Source: Cochlodiniinecator piscidefendens
Lineage (GTDB): Bacteria; Pseudomonadota; Alphaproteobacteria; Rhodobacterales; Rhodobacteraceae
NCBI RefSeq assembly: GCF_011326755.1
Contig: NZ_JAAOIE010000003.1
Coordinates: forward strand, 222,710 to 286,709
Length of the DNA: 64,000 nt
Direction: 5' to 3'
Each line of letters opens with the position of its first letter. Positions within the stretch are counted from its first letter, which is position 1. The notes under the pieces were generated by a model. That model did not search any database, was not told where the DNA came from, and worked only from the letters and a program-made list of their open reading frames with translations. Positions 29,556 through 39,234 of this stretch are shown here, piece after piece. Position numbers and translations under genes: made by a program.

Positions 29556-29734
29556 TGGTATTTTCCTTATTCAAATGCCGAAAATTCGGTCTCGTTTTCA
29601 TTTGTTGCGCAACATAGGTCCGGTGCGGACATAAAATTACACAGAAACTGGTATTTGTTACGAATTGATTCTTGGAAAGTCAACAAGACTGACATAAAAT
29701 CTAATCAACGAAATATAATGTGATCGAGGGGGCC

Positions 29735-30247
29735 ATGGCAGAAAACGGTATGTCCAGCAGCGTTGGAGGCGAGGCGCGGCTGTTTCTCACGGATGATCAG
29801 TTGCGTAAAGGGATTGAGGCGATGTTCTTTGCCTATCGCGGATTTACTGCTGATCCCGATCGCATTTTAACAAATTATGCTTATGGACGGGCGCATCACC
29901 GCGCGATTCACTTTATTAAACAAGCACCGGGCACATCGGTAAATAATCTACTGTCCATTCTTGGCGTAACTAAACAGTCGCTTAACCGGGTTTTGCGAAC
30001 GTTGATCGAAGACGGTTTGGTCGAAAGTCGGGTGGGCACTAAGGATAAGCGTGAACGGCATCTTTTTTTAACGGATAGCGGTGTAACGTTAGAGGCGGAA
30101 TTGTCAGACGCCCAACGCAATCGGATGCGCGCCGCTTATCGCGAAGCTGGGCCGGAGGCGGTAGCGGGCTTCCGACAGGTTCTTGAGGCAATGATGGATC
30201 CTGAACTACGACGTCATTACAAACCCAATAAGGAGGGCACATCATGA
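29735..30247 (+). CDS. petP: PetP-like MarR-family regulator
   Basis: 170-residue MarR-type winged-helix protein. I start at ATG 29735, which has GAGGGGG just upstream; GTG 29720 is an alternative adding five residues. The DNA-binding part is visible as TSVNNLLSILGVTKQSLNRVLRTLIEDGLVESR followed by the wing DKRERHLFLTDSG. The gene overlaps the next, an OmpR-type regulator, by four bases (ATGA). The pair matches petP-petR, known from Rhodobacter capsulatus, where petR was reported as needed for respiratory growth. Effector unknown. Confidence 0.85.
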   Translation: MAENGMSSSVGGEARLFLTDDQLRKGIEAMFFAYRGFTADPDRILTNYAYGRAHHRAIHFIKQAPGTSVNNLLSILGVTKQSLNRVLRTLIEDGLVESRVGTKDKRERHLFLTDSGVTLEAELSDAQRNRMRAAYREAGPEAVAGFRQVLEAMMDPELRRHYKPNKEGTS

Positions 30248-30948
30248 TCGCACCTGTGGAAGCCCATATTCTGATTGTAGATGATGATGAACGCATTCGT
30301 AGCCTTTTACAAAAATTTCTCATTCGCCATGGTTTTTGGGTGAGTGTCGCGCGCGATGCGGCACATGCGCGTAAAATTCTGGCAGGTCTGGAATTTGACT
30401 TGATTGTGATGGACGTCATGATGCCCGGTGATAATGGATTTGAATTAACACGCGAACTTCGCGCGACAATGGAAACTCCGATTCTGTTGCTGACGGCAAA
30501 GGGCGAAACTGAAGACAGGATCGTTGGGCTCGAGGCGGGTGCTGATGATTACATCGCAAAGCCGTTTGAACCAAAAGAACTGCTGTTGCGGATCAATGCG
30601 ATATTGCGGCGTGCACCTGCGCCAGTGTCTGTTGAGGCCGGGCCGAAATTTCTAAGCCTTGGTGCAGTACGCTATGATCTTGAACGGGGCGAGCTGCGCA
30701 TGGGTGATGAAATCGTGCGATTAACGGCAACTGAAAGCCAGTTGATGAAAATCTTTTCTGCACAGATTGGCGAACCGGTCAGTCGTGGCCAATTGGTCGA
30801 AGATTTGGGGCGCGATGGTGGGCAAGCCCAAGAACGTGCCGTTGATGTGCAAATCACCCGTCTACGACGCAAGATTGAGAATGATCCAAAACGCCCACGT
30901 TATTTGCAGACGGTGCGTGGCTCTGGTTACATGCTGACTGGGGATTAA
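30244..30948 (+). CDS. petR: PetR, OmpR-type response regulator
   Basis: 234 residues: receiver domain 1-120 with the acidic pocket DDD (13-15), phospho-acceptor Asp57 (IVMDVMMPG), Thr84 and Lys106 (AKPFEP), then a winged-helix DNA-binding domain (about 135-232) with RAVDVQITRLRRKIENDP and the C-terminal VRGSGYML. No histidine kinase lies beside it, so it is an orphan here. From memory it also resembles CenR, the envelope and division regulator described in alphaproteobacteria; orthology needs a tree. It is coupled to petP and convergent, with a four-base overlap, with the next gene. Confidence 0.92.
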   Translation: MIAPVEAHILIVDDDERIRSLLQKFLIRHGFWVSVARDAAHARKILAGLEFDLIVMDVMMPGDNGFELTRELRATMETPILLLTAKGETEDRIVGLEAGADDYIAKPFEPKELLLRINAILRRAPAPVSVEAGPKFLSLGAVRYDLERGELRMGDEIVRLTATESQLMKIFSAQIGEPVSRGQLVEDLGRDGGQAQERAVDVQITRLRRKIENDPKRPRYLQTVRGSGYMLTGD

Positions 30949-31532
30949 TCGCGATCGAAACAAATCGAAGGAAGAGTGCCAGACCATTCGGAAACCGAAA
31001 CCGCGTTGACTGATAAATCAAATGGCACGGGTCTGGCCTCTTGGCCAAAGGATACAACGCCAGATCCAGTTAGATAATTAATGTCGCACATACCGATGTT
31101 TTCAAGGTCAAGCGTATCATAGTAGCTATAGGTTAATCCGGCGACCCGAAAGGCGTTGCGGCGGTAGGCGATTGTAACCACCTGTTCCCACCGATCCCGA
31201 CCAACAGCGATGTTTTGGGAAATGACCTCGAGTGACCCACTCTGGTTGATTGACAGCGACGGTTTGGTGCCAAACATCGCACCCATCCATGCGAACTCTT
31301 TTACATAGATGGGATTATTCGGTGCCTCACGCGCATCACCTAAATAGATCAGTAAAGCTGCCGCGCCACCATTGTCGAGCTCATCCAGCAGAAGCGCGGT
31401 GTCCACAATCCCATCACCCGAAATGTCGGCCTCCAATCTGCCAACCACCTGATAGTCTTCGAACTGGTAGGTTTGGGAAAACAACAGAGAAGGAAGGCAG
31501 GATAGTACGGCAGCGGCATAGTACGTTTTCAT
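30945..31532 (-). CDS. Exported protein of unknown function
   Basis: 195 residues. A signal peptide is visible at residues 1-19 (MKTYYAAAVLSCLPSLLFS). The mature part includes EADISGDGIVDTALLLDE, which looks like an FG-GAP/VCBS-type or EF-hand-like calcium loop within a beta-rich domain. Two Cys occur near the C terminus (GMCDINYL, SICFDRD), possibly paired. No family recognised. Its stop codon overlaps that of petR on the other strand by four bases. It is read away from the interrupted gene at 31690. Confidence 0.7.
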   Translation of the reverse strand: MKTYYAAAVLSCLPSLLFSQTYQFEDYQVVGRLEADISGDGIVDTALLLDELDNGGAAALLIYLGDAREAPNNPIYVKEFAWMGAMFGTKPSLSINQSGSLEVISQNIAVGRDRWEQVVTIAYRRNAFRVAGLTYSYYDTLDLENIGMCDINYLTGSGVVSFGQEARPVPFDLSVNAVSVSEWSGTLPSICFDRD

Positions 31533-31689
31533 GACAAATTCTCATCTGATGAATTCAAAAGCAGACAGGTTTGAAGCTAACTATACGATCAAACCACGAT
31601 AGCTCCTAGCCCATCAAAATGGATAGTGTTGGTTGCAAAGGGATGAATGGAGCTTACTTGTTCTCGTGTACCAGGTTTGGAGTGATGTA

Positions 31690-32211
31690 TTGGGTAGGTT
31701 CGTACGGCTGCTGATTGCGGTGTTTTTCTTAGCGCCTATTACAGCAATGGCGCAGCAAGATGAGATCGCTGTAGATCTCGTCGAATGTGTAAATTTAGCC
31801 AACGGGCACTCCATTCAATTGAACGAGGCAGCTTGGGAATTATCACAAGCAAATCTGGATTTGGTATATGATCAATATTTAGAAGGTGGGTATTATTTTG
31901 TACGAGGAAGGCCGCTTGGTTGGCATGGCACTTGAGGGGCGTTTGTCGACCTTTCTACAGACGCGTGGCGTGCATTCGAAACGCGCAAAAAAGATGATGC
32001 GCTGACGATTGTCGGGGCGAGCTTTGTGCCCGAAGAAGTTGTGAACGCCTTTAAGGAGTGTGGCGTCGAATGGGGTGGATACTGGACTGAAGACTATCCG
32101 CTGATTGAAGCCACTGGGGAAGTCATGGAAACTGAACCTCAGGTCGTTGCCCCATGGTTGGTGGAAGAAGTTCCAGTATATAATCCCCTTGATGTGAGCG
32201 CAAATGAGTGA
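31690..32211 (+). pseudogene. Exported protein gene interrupted by an in-frame TGA
   Basis: From TTG 31690 (GGAG upstream) the frame gives a signal peptide (MGRFVRLLIAVFFLAPITAMA) and about 80 codons before a TGA at 31933-31935. The same frame is open again from there to TGA 32211, in protein-like sequence (FVPEEVVNAFKECGVEWGGYW). Around the stop the +1 frame reads YEEGRLVGMALEGRL, which is more protein-like than the zero frame, so the lesion may be a pair of small indels at about 31900-31945 rather than a point mutation. No family recognised. It could also be two separate small genes, but the second half has no start signal. Confidence 0.55.
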
Positions 32212-32220
32212 TGGCCATGC

Positions 32221-32246
32221 CGCCGTTGGTTCATGTCTGAACGGCG
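32221..32246. terminator. Hairpin between interrupted gene and small membrane gene
   Basis: CGCCGTT pairs with AACGGCG around a 12-base loop that can itself form GTTCA/TGAAC. T-rich sequence follows a few bases later. It lies between the two convergent genes and is a plausible weak terminator. Confidence 0.45.
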
Positions 32247-32256
32247 ACGGGCTTCT

Positions 32257-32442
32257 TTAATCTGATCCGGAGCCATTGTCATTTGAACCAAAGCTTCCTG
32301 CTTCGGGGTTTCCGCCTCCGGATTTGATGCCTAATCTTAGAAATACAAACCTCAGCGCAGCCAATATAGTTGATACGAAAACAATCATAAATACGAGTTG
32401 CGAGGTGGTGAGTGCGTTCACTTTTTCGATAAATTCAAACAT
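32257..32442 (-). CDS. Small single-span membrane protein
   Basis: 61 residues from the ATG ending at 32442, which has GGGG about eight bases upstream; an ATG five codons earlier lacks such a site. One membrane span (about residues 13-36, LVFMIVFVSTILAALRFVFL) is followed by a Gly/Ser/Asn/Asp-rich tail. No family recognised. Small size limits certainty; the hydrophobic pattern and the ribosome-binding site are the support. Confidence 0.5.
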   Translation of the reverse strand: MFEFIEKVNALTTSQLVFMIVFVSTILAALRFVFLRLGIKSGGGNPEAGSFGSNDNGSGSD

Positions 32443-32595
32443 TTCGAGCCCCAACATATTTTTTGCAATAGCTTTGCTTAGCTTAACATTGGGGCGTCAA
32501 TTGGGCGGTTTTGCTGTTGAGTGTTGACCTAGATTTGTTCGTTATCCCCATCGGGTGCCCTTGTTTCGTGGTCGGGATTGGCGTAGCCATCGGCT

Positions 32596-33525
32596 ATGAC
32601 AACTGCATATTTTTCTCACGCTGATTGCGATTTACACATCACCCCTCCGGGGCATCCGGAACAGGTTGCACGTTTGGAATTTATTCGAATGGCGTTGAGT
32701 GATGCGCGGTTCGATGGGTTGTTGCGCAAAGACGCACCAATCTGTGATCCAAGCGATATTTTGCGATGCCATCCACAAAGCTATGTTTCGCGTGTCAAGC
32801 AGGCCATTCCCAACGAGGGTTGGAATGCGCTGGATGGTGATACGAATGTGACCGTTGGGTCATGGGATGCCGCAACGCGAGGCGTTGGCGCGAATGTGGC
32901 AGCTGTTGATCTGGTTATGTCCAGTGAGGTCAAAAATGCCTTTGTTGGGTGTCGGCCTCCGGGACATCACGCGGAACGTGAAATTGCGATGGGGTTCTGT
33001 TTGTTTGGGAATGTCGCGATTGCGGCAAAACACACATTGGATCATCATGGCTTGAGCCGTGTCGCAGTCATAGATTTTGATGTGCACCACGGCAATGGAA
33101 CGCAGGACCTGTTGTGGGACGAAGATCGCGTATTGTTTGCATCGACCCATCAGATGCCGTTGTATCCGGGGAGCGGGGCCGCGCATGAAACCGGGGCGCA
33201 TGAAAACGTGTTAAATGTGCCCTTAGCGGCCAATTCTGGTTCGCATGAAATGCGCCGTGCTTATGCTGATGTTATTCTTCCGGCTGTGAAGGCTTTTGCG
33301 CCGGAATTGATTCTCGTTTCAGCCGGATTTGATGCGCATCGGATGGATCCTTTGGCCAACCTAAACTGGACAACCGAAGACTTCCGCTGGCTGACGGCGC
33401 AAATTTGCGATGTTGCTGAAGAATGTTGCGATGGACGGGTGGTCTCTACCTTGGAAGGTGGATATGATCTTAACGCATTGGCGGCCTCAGTTGCGGCCCA
33501 CGTCGACGTATTGATGGAGCGCTAA
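32596..33525 (+). CDS. Histone-deacetylase-family (acetylpolyamine/AcuC-like) hydrolase
   Basis: 309-residue zinc-dependent amidohydrolase of the arginase/deacetylase fold. Diagnostic motifs are CRPPGHHAE (catalytic His pair), DFDVHHGNGTQD (zinc ligands Asp and His), STHQMPLYPGSG and SAGFDAHRMDPL, with the terminal GGYDL. Bacterial members deacetylate acetylpolyamines, acetoin-related substrates or acetylated proteins; which applies here is not visible. xseB follows after two bases, so it heads the xseB-ispA-dxs string. Confidence 0.93.
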   Translation: MTTAYFSHADCDLHITPPGHPEQVARLEFIRMALSDARFDGLLRKDAPICDPSDILRCHPQSYVSRVKQAIPNEGWNALDGDTNVTVGSWDAATRGVGANVAAVDLVMSSEVKNAFVGCRPPGHHAEREIAMGFCLFGNVAIAAKHTLDHHGLSRVAVIDFDVHHGNGTQDLLWDEDRVLFASTHQMPLYPGSGAAHETGAHENVLNVPLAANSGSHEMRRAYADVILPAVKAFAPELILVSAGFDAHRMDPLANLNWTTEDFRWLTAQICDVAEECCDGRVVSTLEGGYDLNALAASVAAHVDVLMER

Positions 33526-33527
33526 AG

Positions 33528-33770
33528 ATGAGCGAAAAAGCAGTAGAAGAAATGAGCTTTGAAGAAGCCATGGCAGCCCTTGAGGGCGTGGTTGGGCAGC
33601 TTGAGCGTGGCGATGTGCCATTGGATCAATCCATCACGCTTTATGAACGCGGCGCTGAGTTGAAAAAGCGGTGCGAAGCCAAGTTGAAAGAAGCCGAAGA
33701 AAAGGTGCACGCGATTACGTTGGGCGAAGGCGGGCAGCCAACCGGGACCAAGCCGGTCGAGGGACTGTAA
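33528..33770 (+). CDS. xseB: Exonuclease VII small subunit
   Basis: 80-residue helical protein that, in several copies, binds the XseA large subunit to form exonuclease VII, which degrades single-stranded DNA. The family pattern MSFEEAMAALEGVVGQLE, GDVPLDQSITLYERG and LKKRCEAKLKEAEEKV is complete. xseA is not in the window. It lies directly before ispA, the usual order in Proteobacteria. Confidence 0.95.
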   Translation: MSEKAVEEMSFEEAMAALEGVVGQLERGDVPLDQSITLYERGAELKKRCEAKLKEAEEKVHAITLGEGGQPTGTKPVEGL

Positions 33771-33776
33771 TCCATT

Positions 33777-34643
33777 ATGTTTAAGGCACAGTTGGCGGCA
33801 GATGGCGCACGCGTTCAGGCTTGCCTTACGCAGGCACTTGGGGATTTGGCAGATCAGCCAGTGAACCACGCAATGCGCTACACGGTAAAAGGCGGCAAAG
33901 GTTTGCGCGGGTTTCTCGTAATGGAAAGCGCGCGGGTGTTTGATGTGCCTGAGACGCAGTCGGTTTATGCTGCGGCTGCGGTTGAGGCGCTTCATGCGTA
34001 TTCACTGGTCCATGATGATCTACCCTGTATGGACGACGATGATTTGCGCCGCGGCCAACCAACAGTTCATGTGAAGTGGGACGATGCCACCGCTGTGTTG
34101 GCGGGTGACGCGCTGCAAACGTTGTGTTTTGAATTGCTTGCACGCGAAGAAATCGGCCCCGCAGATCGGCGTATGGCGTTGGTTTCTTCGATGGCACAAG
34201 CGGCAGGTGCACGCGGTATGGTGCTGGGCCAAGCCCAAGATATTGCTGCGGAAACTGCGGATCGGCCTTTGAACCTTGACGAGATCACTGAATTGCAAGC
34301 CAACAAAACGGGCGCGCTGATTTGTTGGTCTGCGCAGGCTGGGGCATTGATCGCAGGGGCTGATACAACCCATTTGCGACACTATGCAACGGCGCTTGGG
34401 CTTGCTTTTCAGATCGCAGATGACATCATGGATGTTGAGGGTGATGCTGAAAAGGCCGGTAAGCGTTTGCAAAAAGACGAAGATGCGGGCAAAGCGACCT
34501 TTGTGTCATTGTTAGGCTTAGATGCCGCGAAACAGCGCGCAAAGGCGTTGGCATCTGAAGCAGAAGATGCGCTTGCGCCCTATGGTAACAAAGCAGATCG
34601 CTTGCGGGAAGCCGCACGCTTCGTTATTGCCCGAGACAGCTAA
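33777..34643 (+). CDS. ispA: Polyprenyl synthetase (farnesyl/geranylgeranyl diphosphate synthase)
   Basis: 288-residue trans-prenyl transferase condensing IPP with allylic diphosphates. The first Asp-rich motif is DDLPCMDDDD (residues 80-89) and the second is DDIMD (215-219); GGKGLRGFLV holds the IPP-binding Lys and Arg. Position between xseB and dxs and the length fit IspA (FPP synthase); a GGPP product cannot be excluded. It supplies precursors for quinones and undecaprenyl phosphate. dxs follows after 27 bases. Confidence 0.93.
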   Translation: MFKAQLAADGARVQACLTQALGDLADQPVNHAMRYTVKGGKGLRGFLVMESARVFDVPETQSVYAAAAVEALHAYSLVHDDLPCMDDDDLRRGQPTVHVKWDDATAVLAGDALQTLCFELLAREEIGPADRRMALVSSMAQAAGARGMVLGQAQDIAAETADRPLNLDEITELQANKTGALICWSAQAGALIAGADTTHLRHYATALGLAFQIADDIMDVEGDAEKAGKRLQKDEDAGKATFVSLLGLDAAKQRAKALASEAEDALAPYGNKADRLREAARFVIARDS

Positions 34644-34670
34644 GGTTCCCGATAGGGAAGGATCGCCAGT

Positions 34671-36599
34671 ATGAGTGACAAACCAAAAACCCCAACGCTT
34701 GATCGCGTTCACCTTCCCGCTGATCTAAAGGGAATGACAGATGCCGAATTAAAACGCGTCGCTGATGAATTACGCGCTGAAACCATCAGCGCTGTTTCGG
34801 AAACTGGCGGCCATTTGGGGGCGGGGCTTGGTGTGGTGGAATTGACGGTGGCATTGCACGCCGTTTTTGACACGCCAAAGGACCGTTTGATTTGGGATGT
34901 AGGTCACCAGTGTTATCCGCACAAAATTTTGACCGGCCGCCGCGAGCGCATTCGTTCCTTACGGATGAAAGATGGTTTATCCGGTTTCACTAAACGTACT
35001 GAAAGCGCGTTTGACCCATTTGGCGCTGGGCATTCTTCGACCTCGATCTCTGCTGCGTTGGGCTTTGCCGTTGCACGCGATTTGGGGGGCGCACCCGAAC
35101 ACGGATTGGGCGATGCGATTGCTGTGATTGGCGATGGTGCCATAAGCGCGGGCATGGCCTATGAGGCGATGAACAACGCGGGACATTTAAAAAAACGTCT
35201 GTTTGTTATTTTGAATGACAATGAAATGTCGATCGCCCCGCCTGTGGGGGCAATGTCAGCCTATCTGTCATCTCTCTATGCTGGTGAACCATTCCAGGAA
35301 TTGAAATCGGCGGCAAAAGGGGCCGTCAGCCTGTTGCCAAGCCCATTCCAAGAAGGTGCGCGCCGGGCCAAAGAAATGCTCAAGGGTATGACCGTTGGCG
35401 GGACATTGTTCGAAGAGCTGGGTTTTTCTTACGTTGGTCCGATTGATGGCCACGATCTTGATCAAATGTTGCCGCTTCTCCGCACGATAAAGGCGCGCGC
35501 GACAGGTCCAATGCTCATCCATGTCACGACGAAAAAAGGCAAAGGATATGCCCCGGCTGAAAACGCGCGGGATCGCGGACATGCGACAGCGAAATTCGAT
35601 GTTTTGACGGGCAAACAAAAGAAAACGCCGTCAAATGCCCCGAGTTACACAAAGGTCTTTGCCGAAACACTCTTAAACTTGGCTGCTGAAGACGATAAAA
35701 TTTGTGCGGTGACAGCGGCGATGCCCGACGGAACGGGGCTTGATAAGTTTTTAGAACGTTATCCAAGTCGCTGCTTTGATGTCGCGATTGCAGAACAACA
35801 TGGGGTAACATTTTCGGCGGCTTTGGCTGCTGGCGGGCTAAAGCCATTCTGCGCGATGTATTCGACGTTTTTGCAGCGCGGGTATGATCAGATTGTTCAT
35901 GATGTGGCGGTGCAGGGCTTGCCTGTTCGTTTCGCCATTGATCGCGCGGGGTTGGTTGGGGCAGATGGTGCGACCCATGCGGGTGCATTTGACACAGCCT
36001 ATTTAGCGAACTTGCCTGGCTTTGTGGTGATGGCCGCAGCTGATGAAGCCGACCTGGCCCGTATGGTGGTAACTGCCGCAGGACACGATAGTGGTCCGAT
36101 TGCGTTTAGATATCCACGCGGCGAAGGTGTCGGTGTTGATATCCCTGAACAGCCGGAGCCATTGGAAATCGGTAAAGGCCGGATTATTTCGGAAGGTAAA
36201 CGTGTTGCGATTTTATCATTTGGGACGCGTCTAGGTGCTGTTCAGAAGGCGGCGGAATCTTTGGCTGCCAAAGGACTAACGCCGACCATTGCAGATGCGC
36301 GATTTGCCAAGCCTTTGGATAAATCCATGATCCTTGATCTCGCGGCAAACCACGAAGCATTGATAACGATCGAAGAGGGTGCTGTTGGTGGTTTCGGGAG
36401 CCATGTCCTTCAATTGCTAAGCGATGAAGGCGCGTTAGATCATGGCCTTAAGGTGCGCTCAATGGTGCTTCGGGATGCCTTTATTGATCATGGCGGTGCT
36501 GAAGACATGTATGCGGATGCGGGATTGTCCCCCGAATGCATCGAAGCCAAAGTGTTAGAGGTACTCGGTATAACGGACATCGCCAGCCGTCGTGCCTAA
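34671..36599 (+). CDS. dxs: 1-deoxy-D-xylulose-5-phosphate synthase
   Basis: 642-residue thiamine-diphosphate enzyme making DXP from pyruvate and glyceraldehyde 3-phosphate, the entry step of the MEP isoprenoid pathway. The ThDP/Mg motif [18 protein letters not shown] lies at about residues 155-172. The activating Glu is in [16 protein letters not shown], and [18 protein letters not shown] follows in the pyrimidine-binding domain. The C-terminal transketolase-like domain is intact. It is the last gene of the string ending in a shared terminator. Confidence 0.98.
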   Translation: MSDKPKTPTLDRVHLPADLKGMTDAELKRVADELRAETISAVSETGGHLGAGLGVVELTVALHAVFDTPKDRLIWDVGHQCYPHKILTGRRERIRSLRMKDGLSGFTKRTESAFDPFGAGHSSTSISAALGFAVARDLGGAPEHGLGDAIAVIGDGAISAGMAYEAMNNAGHLKKRLFVILNDNEMSIAPPVGAMSAYLSSLYAGEPFQELKSAAKGAVSLLPSPFQEGARRAKEMLKGMTVGGTLFEELGFSYVGPIDGHDLDQMLPLLRTIKARATGPMLIHVTTKKGKGYAPAENARDRGHATAKFDVLTGKQKKTPSNAPSYTKVFAETLLNLAAEDDKICAVTAAMPDGTGLDKFLERYPSRCFDVAIAEQHGVTFSAALAAGGLKPFCAMYSTFLQRGYDQIVHDVAVQGLPVRFAIDRAGLVGADGATHAGAFDTAYLANLPGFVVMAAADEADLARMVVTAAGHDSGPIAFRYPRGEGVGVDIPEQPEPLEIGKGRIISEGKRVAILSFGTRLGAVQKAAESLAAKGLTPTIADARFAKPLDKSMILDLAANHEALITIEEGAVGGFGSHVLQLLSDEGALDHGLKVRSMVLRDAFIDHGGAEDMYADAGLSPECIEAKVLEVLGITDIASRRA

Positions 36600-36623
36600 C
36601 AAGGCGTGATTAGGCGCCTTGTT
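36598..36623. terminator. Terminator between dxs and epimerase gene
   Basis: AACAAGGCG (36598-36606) pairs with CGCCTTGTT (36615-36623) over an eight-base loop. The stem overlaps the last codons of both converging genes, so it probably serves both strands. Confidence 0.8.
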
Positions 36624-37479
36624 CTATTTTCAATAGTGCCTGCAATCCAGTTTTATAGTCGGGGTATTGCAATTGTACCCCGAGTTCATCTTTGATCCGA
36701 TCATTACGCACTTTTTTACTTTCGGCATAAAAACTACGGGCCATTGGCGTCATATCTGCGGTTTCAAAATCCTGAGCAGGCGGAAGAGGCAAGCCTAACA
36801 ACTCTGCCGCGTAGGCGATGACGTCTTCTGGTGGAGCGGCATCATTGTCGCAGACATTGTAGATAGTACCGGGGTTTGGTTTTGCAATTGAGGCGGTTAA
36901 AACCTGTGCGATGTCTTCAACGTGAATACGGGAAAATACTTGGTTCTTTTTTATGATCCGACGGGCTGTTCCAGCACGTACTTTTGCAAAAGGGCCACGA
37001 CCAGGCCCATAAATGCCGGCCAACCGAAATATATGAAGCGGTAACCCCGTTTCTTTCGCCAATGTTTGCCATGCAGCTTCTGCCTCTAACCGCAGTTGAC
37101 CCCGTTTCGTTGACGGGACAAGAGGGGTCATTTCATCAACCCAGCCGCCTTGGTGATCACCGTAGACCCCTGTGGTGGATAGATAGCCAATCCATTTTAG
37201 GTTCGGGGCACGTTTTGCAATTTGTGTGCGCCAATCATTGAGTACTGGATCGCCAGCCTCGTTTGGAGCTGCGGACACTAATATATGTGTGGCCGAGGCA
37301 ATATCTTCCGACAAATCGGAACCGGGCCAAAGGCGGGGTGTTATGTCATGTGCCGCGAGCGGGTTTTGTTTTTCCTGCGCGCGGGTCGTGCCGATGATGT
37401 GCCAGTCTGAACGGGGCAACCGGCTGGCAAGCGCGCGAGCGCTGTAACCGTGCCCAAAGGATAGAAAAGTATGTGTCAT
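36610..37479 (-). CDS. NAD(P)-dependent epimerase/SDR protein (YeeZ-like)
   Basis: 289 residues. The N-terminal Rossmann segment LSFGHGYSARALASRL carries the Gly-rich nucleotide site in a form (GxGYSA) typical of the YeeZ-like atypical SDRs. The segments LSTTGVYGDHQGGWVDE and LRLAGIYGPGRGPFAKV are also characteristic, as is IHVEDIAQVL. The active-site Tyr-xxx-Lys of classical SDRs is not evident. Substrate unknown. Single gene, divergent from the SulP transporter across about 240 bases. Confidence 0.85.
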   Translation of the reverse strand: MTHTFLSFGHGYSARALASRLPRSDWHIIGTTRAQEKQNPLAAHDITPRLWPGSDLSEDIASATHILVSAAPNEAGDPVLNDWRTQIAKRAPNLKWIGYLSTTGVYGDHQGGWVDEMTPLVPSTKRGQLRLEAEAAWQTLAKETGLPLHIFRLAGIYGPGRGPFAKVRAGTARRIIKKNQVFSRIHVEDIAQVLTASIAKPNPGTIYNVCDNDAAPPEDVIAYAAELLGLPLPPAQDFETADMTPMARSFYAESKKVRNDRIKDELGVQLQYPDYKTGLQALLKIEQGA

Positions 37480-37645
37480 AGTGCAGTCATGGCGTGAATT
37501 GTGCCTGACAACAAGGCCGGCATTGCCTGTGATTACGCGAAAGGGTTGCAGCTATTCCCAATCCGAAGGTTTTATCGAAGAAAAAACCTGAGAAAACCGG
37601 TGCGCCGGAGGCGTTCAATTTTGTTACACTGCGGCGGAGTTTTAG

Positions 37646-37663
37646 AAAACACTGGTGTTTTTT
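37646..37663 (+). promoter_or_regulatory. Terminator-like hairpin upstream of SulP gene
   Basis: AAAACA, loop CTGG, TGTTTT, then TT, ending 57 bases before the chosen SulP start. A stem with this little GC is weak, but a hairpin plus T run inside a leader could attenuate transcription. The rest of the divergent gap 37480-37720 shows nothing I can name. Confidence 0.35.
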
Positions 37664-37720
37664 GCAGTTGGGCGGTAGATGCTGCCGACTGACGCAAACG
37701 CTTTTGCCGGAGATATTCCC

Positions 37721-39223
37721 GTGACGACTGATATTATGACCAGCCTGCGCCAAGATTGGCTGGGCAATATTCGTGCTGATTTACTTGCTGGGCTTGTTGT
37801 GGCTCTGGCCCTGATCCCAGAGGCTATCGCCTTTTCCATTATTGCCGGTGTTGATCCAAAGGTCGGGCTTTATGCTTCGTTCTCTATCGCCGTGATCACA
37901 GCGATCGTAGGCGGGCGTCCGGGTATGATTTCGGCGGCGACTGCTGCGACTGCGGTTTTGATGATCACTTTGGTCAAAGATCACGGGTTACAATATCTAT
38001 TAGCAGCGACCGTCTTAGCGGGTTTGCTGCAAATCCTGGCTGGGCTCTTTAAGCTTGGAAACGTGATGCGATTTGTGTCCAAATCGGTGATGACCGGGTT
38101 CGTAAATGCCTTGGCTATCCTCATTTTCTTAGCCCAATTGCCAGAACTTGATATGGGCACAGAGGGTGTCACGCTCTTGACCTATATTATGGTCGCGGGT
38201 GGTCTAGGGATCATCTATCTCTTCCCTTATGTCACAACAGCAATCCCGTCTCCTTTGGTGACGATTGTTGTTTTAACGGCTTTGGCGCTGTTCTTCGGGC
38301 TAGATGTGCGTACTGTGGGCGATATGGGGGCACTGCCTGATACGTTGCCTATCTTTCTGATCCCAGAAATTCCGCTTAACCTTGAAACGCTTAAAATTAT
38401 CTTCCCCGTTTCTGCGGCTATCGCGGTTGTTGGCCTTTTAGAAAGCCTGATGACAGCAAAACTGGTTGATGACCTGACAGACACGAAATCTGATAAAAAC
38501 CGTGAATGCATCGGCCAAGGTGTGGCCAATACTGCAACGGGCTTCATTGGTGGTATGGCGGGCTGTGCGATGATTGGCCAGTCAATGATCAACGTAAAAT
38601 CCGGCGGACGTGGGCGGTTGTCCTGCTTTGCAGCCGGAGTGTTTTTGTTGTTCTTGATCGTTGTCTTGGGGGATTGGGTTGCACGCATTCCGATGCCAGC
38701 ATTGGTCGCAATTATGATCATGGTGTCTGTTGGGACATTCAGCTGGTCCTCTCTTAAGGATCTCCGTGAACATCCTGGGGCGTCGTCCATCGTGATGGTT
38801 GCAACCGTTGTTGTGACCGTATTCAGCCATAACTTAGCGCTTGGCGTTTTGACCGGTGTCTTGCTTTCCGGAATCTTCTTTGCATGGAAAATCGCTGCTG
38901 TGTTTCGGGTTACATCTGAGGCGAGTGATGGCGGCCGTGCGCGCGCGTATGTGGTCGAAGGGCAGCTGTTCTTTGCAACGGCGCCCGACCTAGCTGATGC
39001 GTTTGATTTTGGCGAAGTGCTGGAACGTGTGACAATTGACGTCAGCCGTGCGCATATTTGGGATATTTCATCTGTTGCCGCATTGGATATGGTGGTGTTG
39101 AAATTCCGCCGTGAAGGTGCGGATGTCGAAATCATCGGCATGAATGAGGCCAGCGAAACCTTGATGGGTCGCTTAGCCGAGCATGATAAGCCGGGCGCGC
39201 TTGAGCGTCTAATGGGGCATTAA
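37721..39223 (+). CDS. SulP-family anion transporter with STAS domain
   Basis: 500 residues from GTG 37721, chosen for GGAG eight bases upstream; an ATG at 37679 would add 14 residues and ATG 37736 would remove five. Around 10-12 membrane spans are followed by a C-terminal STAS domain (about 405-500). The family start [33 protein letters not shown] and the conserved [24 protein letters not shown] are clear. SulP proteins carry sulfate, bicarbonate or dicarboxylates; the substrate is not decided here. A two-domain Usp gene follows after 11 bases, as a likely partner. Confidence 0.92.
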   Translation: MTTDIMTSLRQDWLGNIRADLLAGLVVALALIPEAIAFSIIAGVDPKVGLYASFSIAVITAIVGGRPGMISAATAATAVLMITLVKDHGLQYLLAATVLAGLLQILAGLFKLGNVMRFVSKSVMTGFVNALAILIFLAQLPELDMGTEGVTLLTYIMVAGGLGIIYLFPYVTTAIPSPLVTIVVLTALALFFGLDVRTVGDMGALPDTLPIFLIPEIPLNLETLKIIFPVSAAIAVVGLLESLMTAKLVDDLTDTKSDKNRECIGQGVANTATGFIGGMAGCAMIGQSMINVKSGGRGRLSCFAAGVFLLFLIVVLGDWVARIPMPALVAIMIMVSVGTFSWSSLKDLREHPGASSIVMVATVVVTVFSHNLALGVLTGVLLSGIFFAWKIAAVFRVTSEASDGGRARAYVVEGQLFFATAPDLADAFDFGEVLERVTIDVSRAHIWDISSVAALDMVVLKFRREGADVEIIGMNEASETLMGRLAEHDKPGALERLMGH

Positions 39224-39234
39224 GGGGATAGGAT

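Noticed and set aside
31933..31935. In-frame TGA read as selenocysteine
   Set aside because: No selenocysteine insertion element or redox-type context is visible, and the alternative frame around the stop is more protein-like, so damage is the simpler view.
38227..39141. 304-residue minus-strand frame opposite the SulP gene
   Set aside because: SulP motifs and STAS domain fix the plus strand as coding. The antisense frame has no start signal or motif and is a codon-bias shadow.
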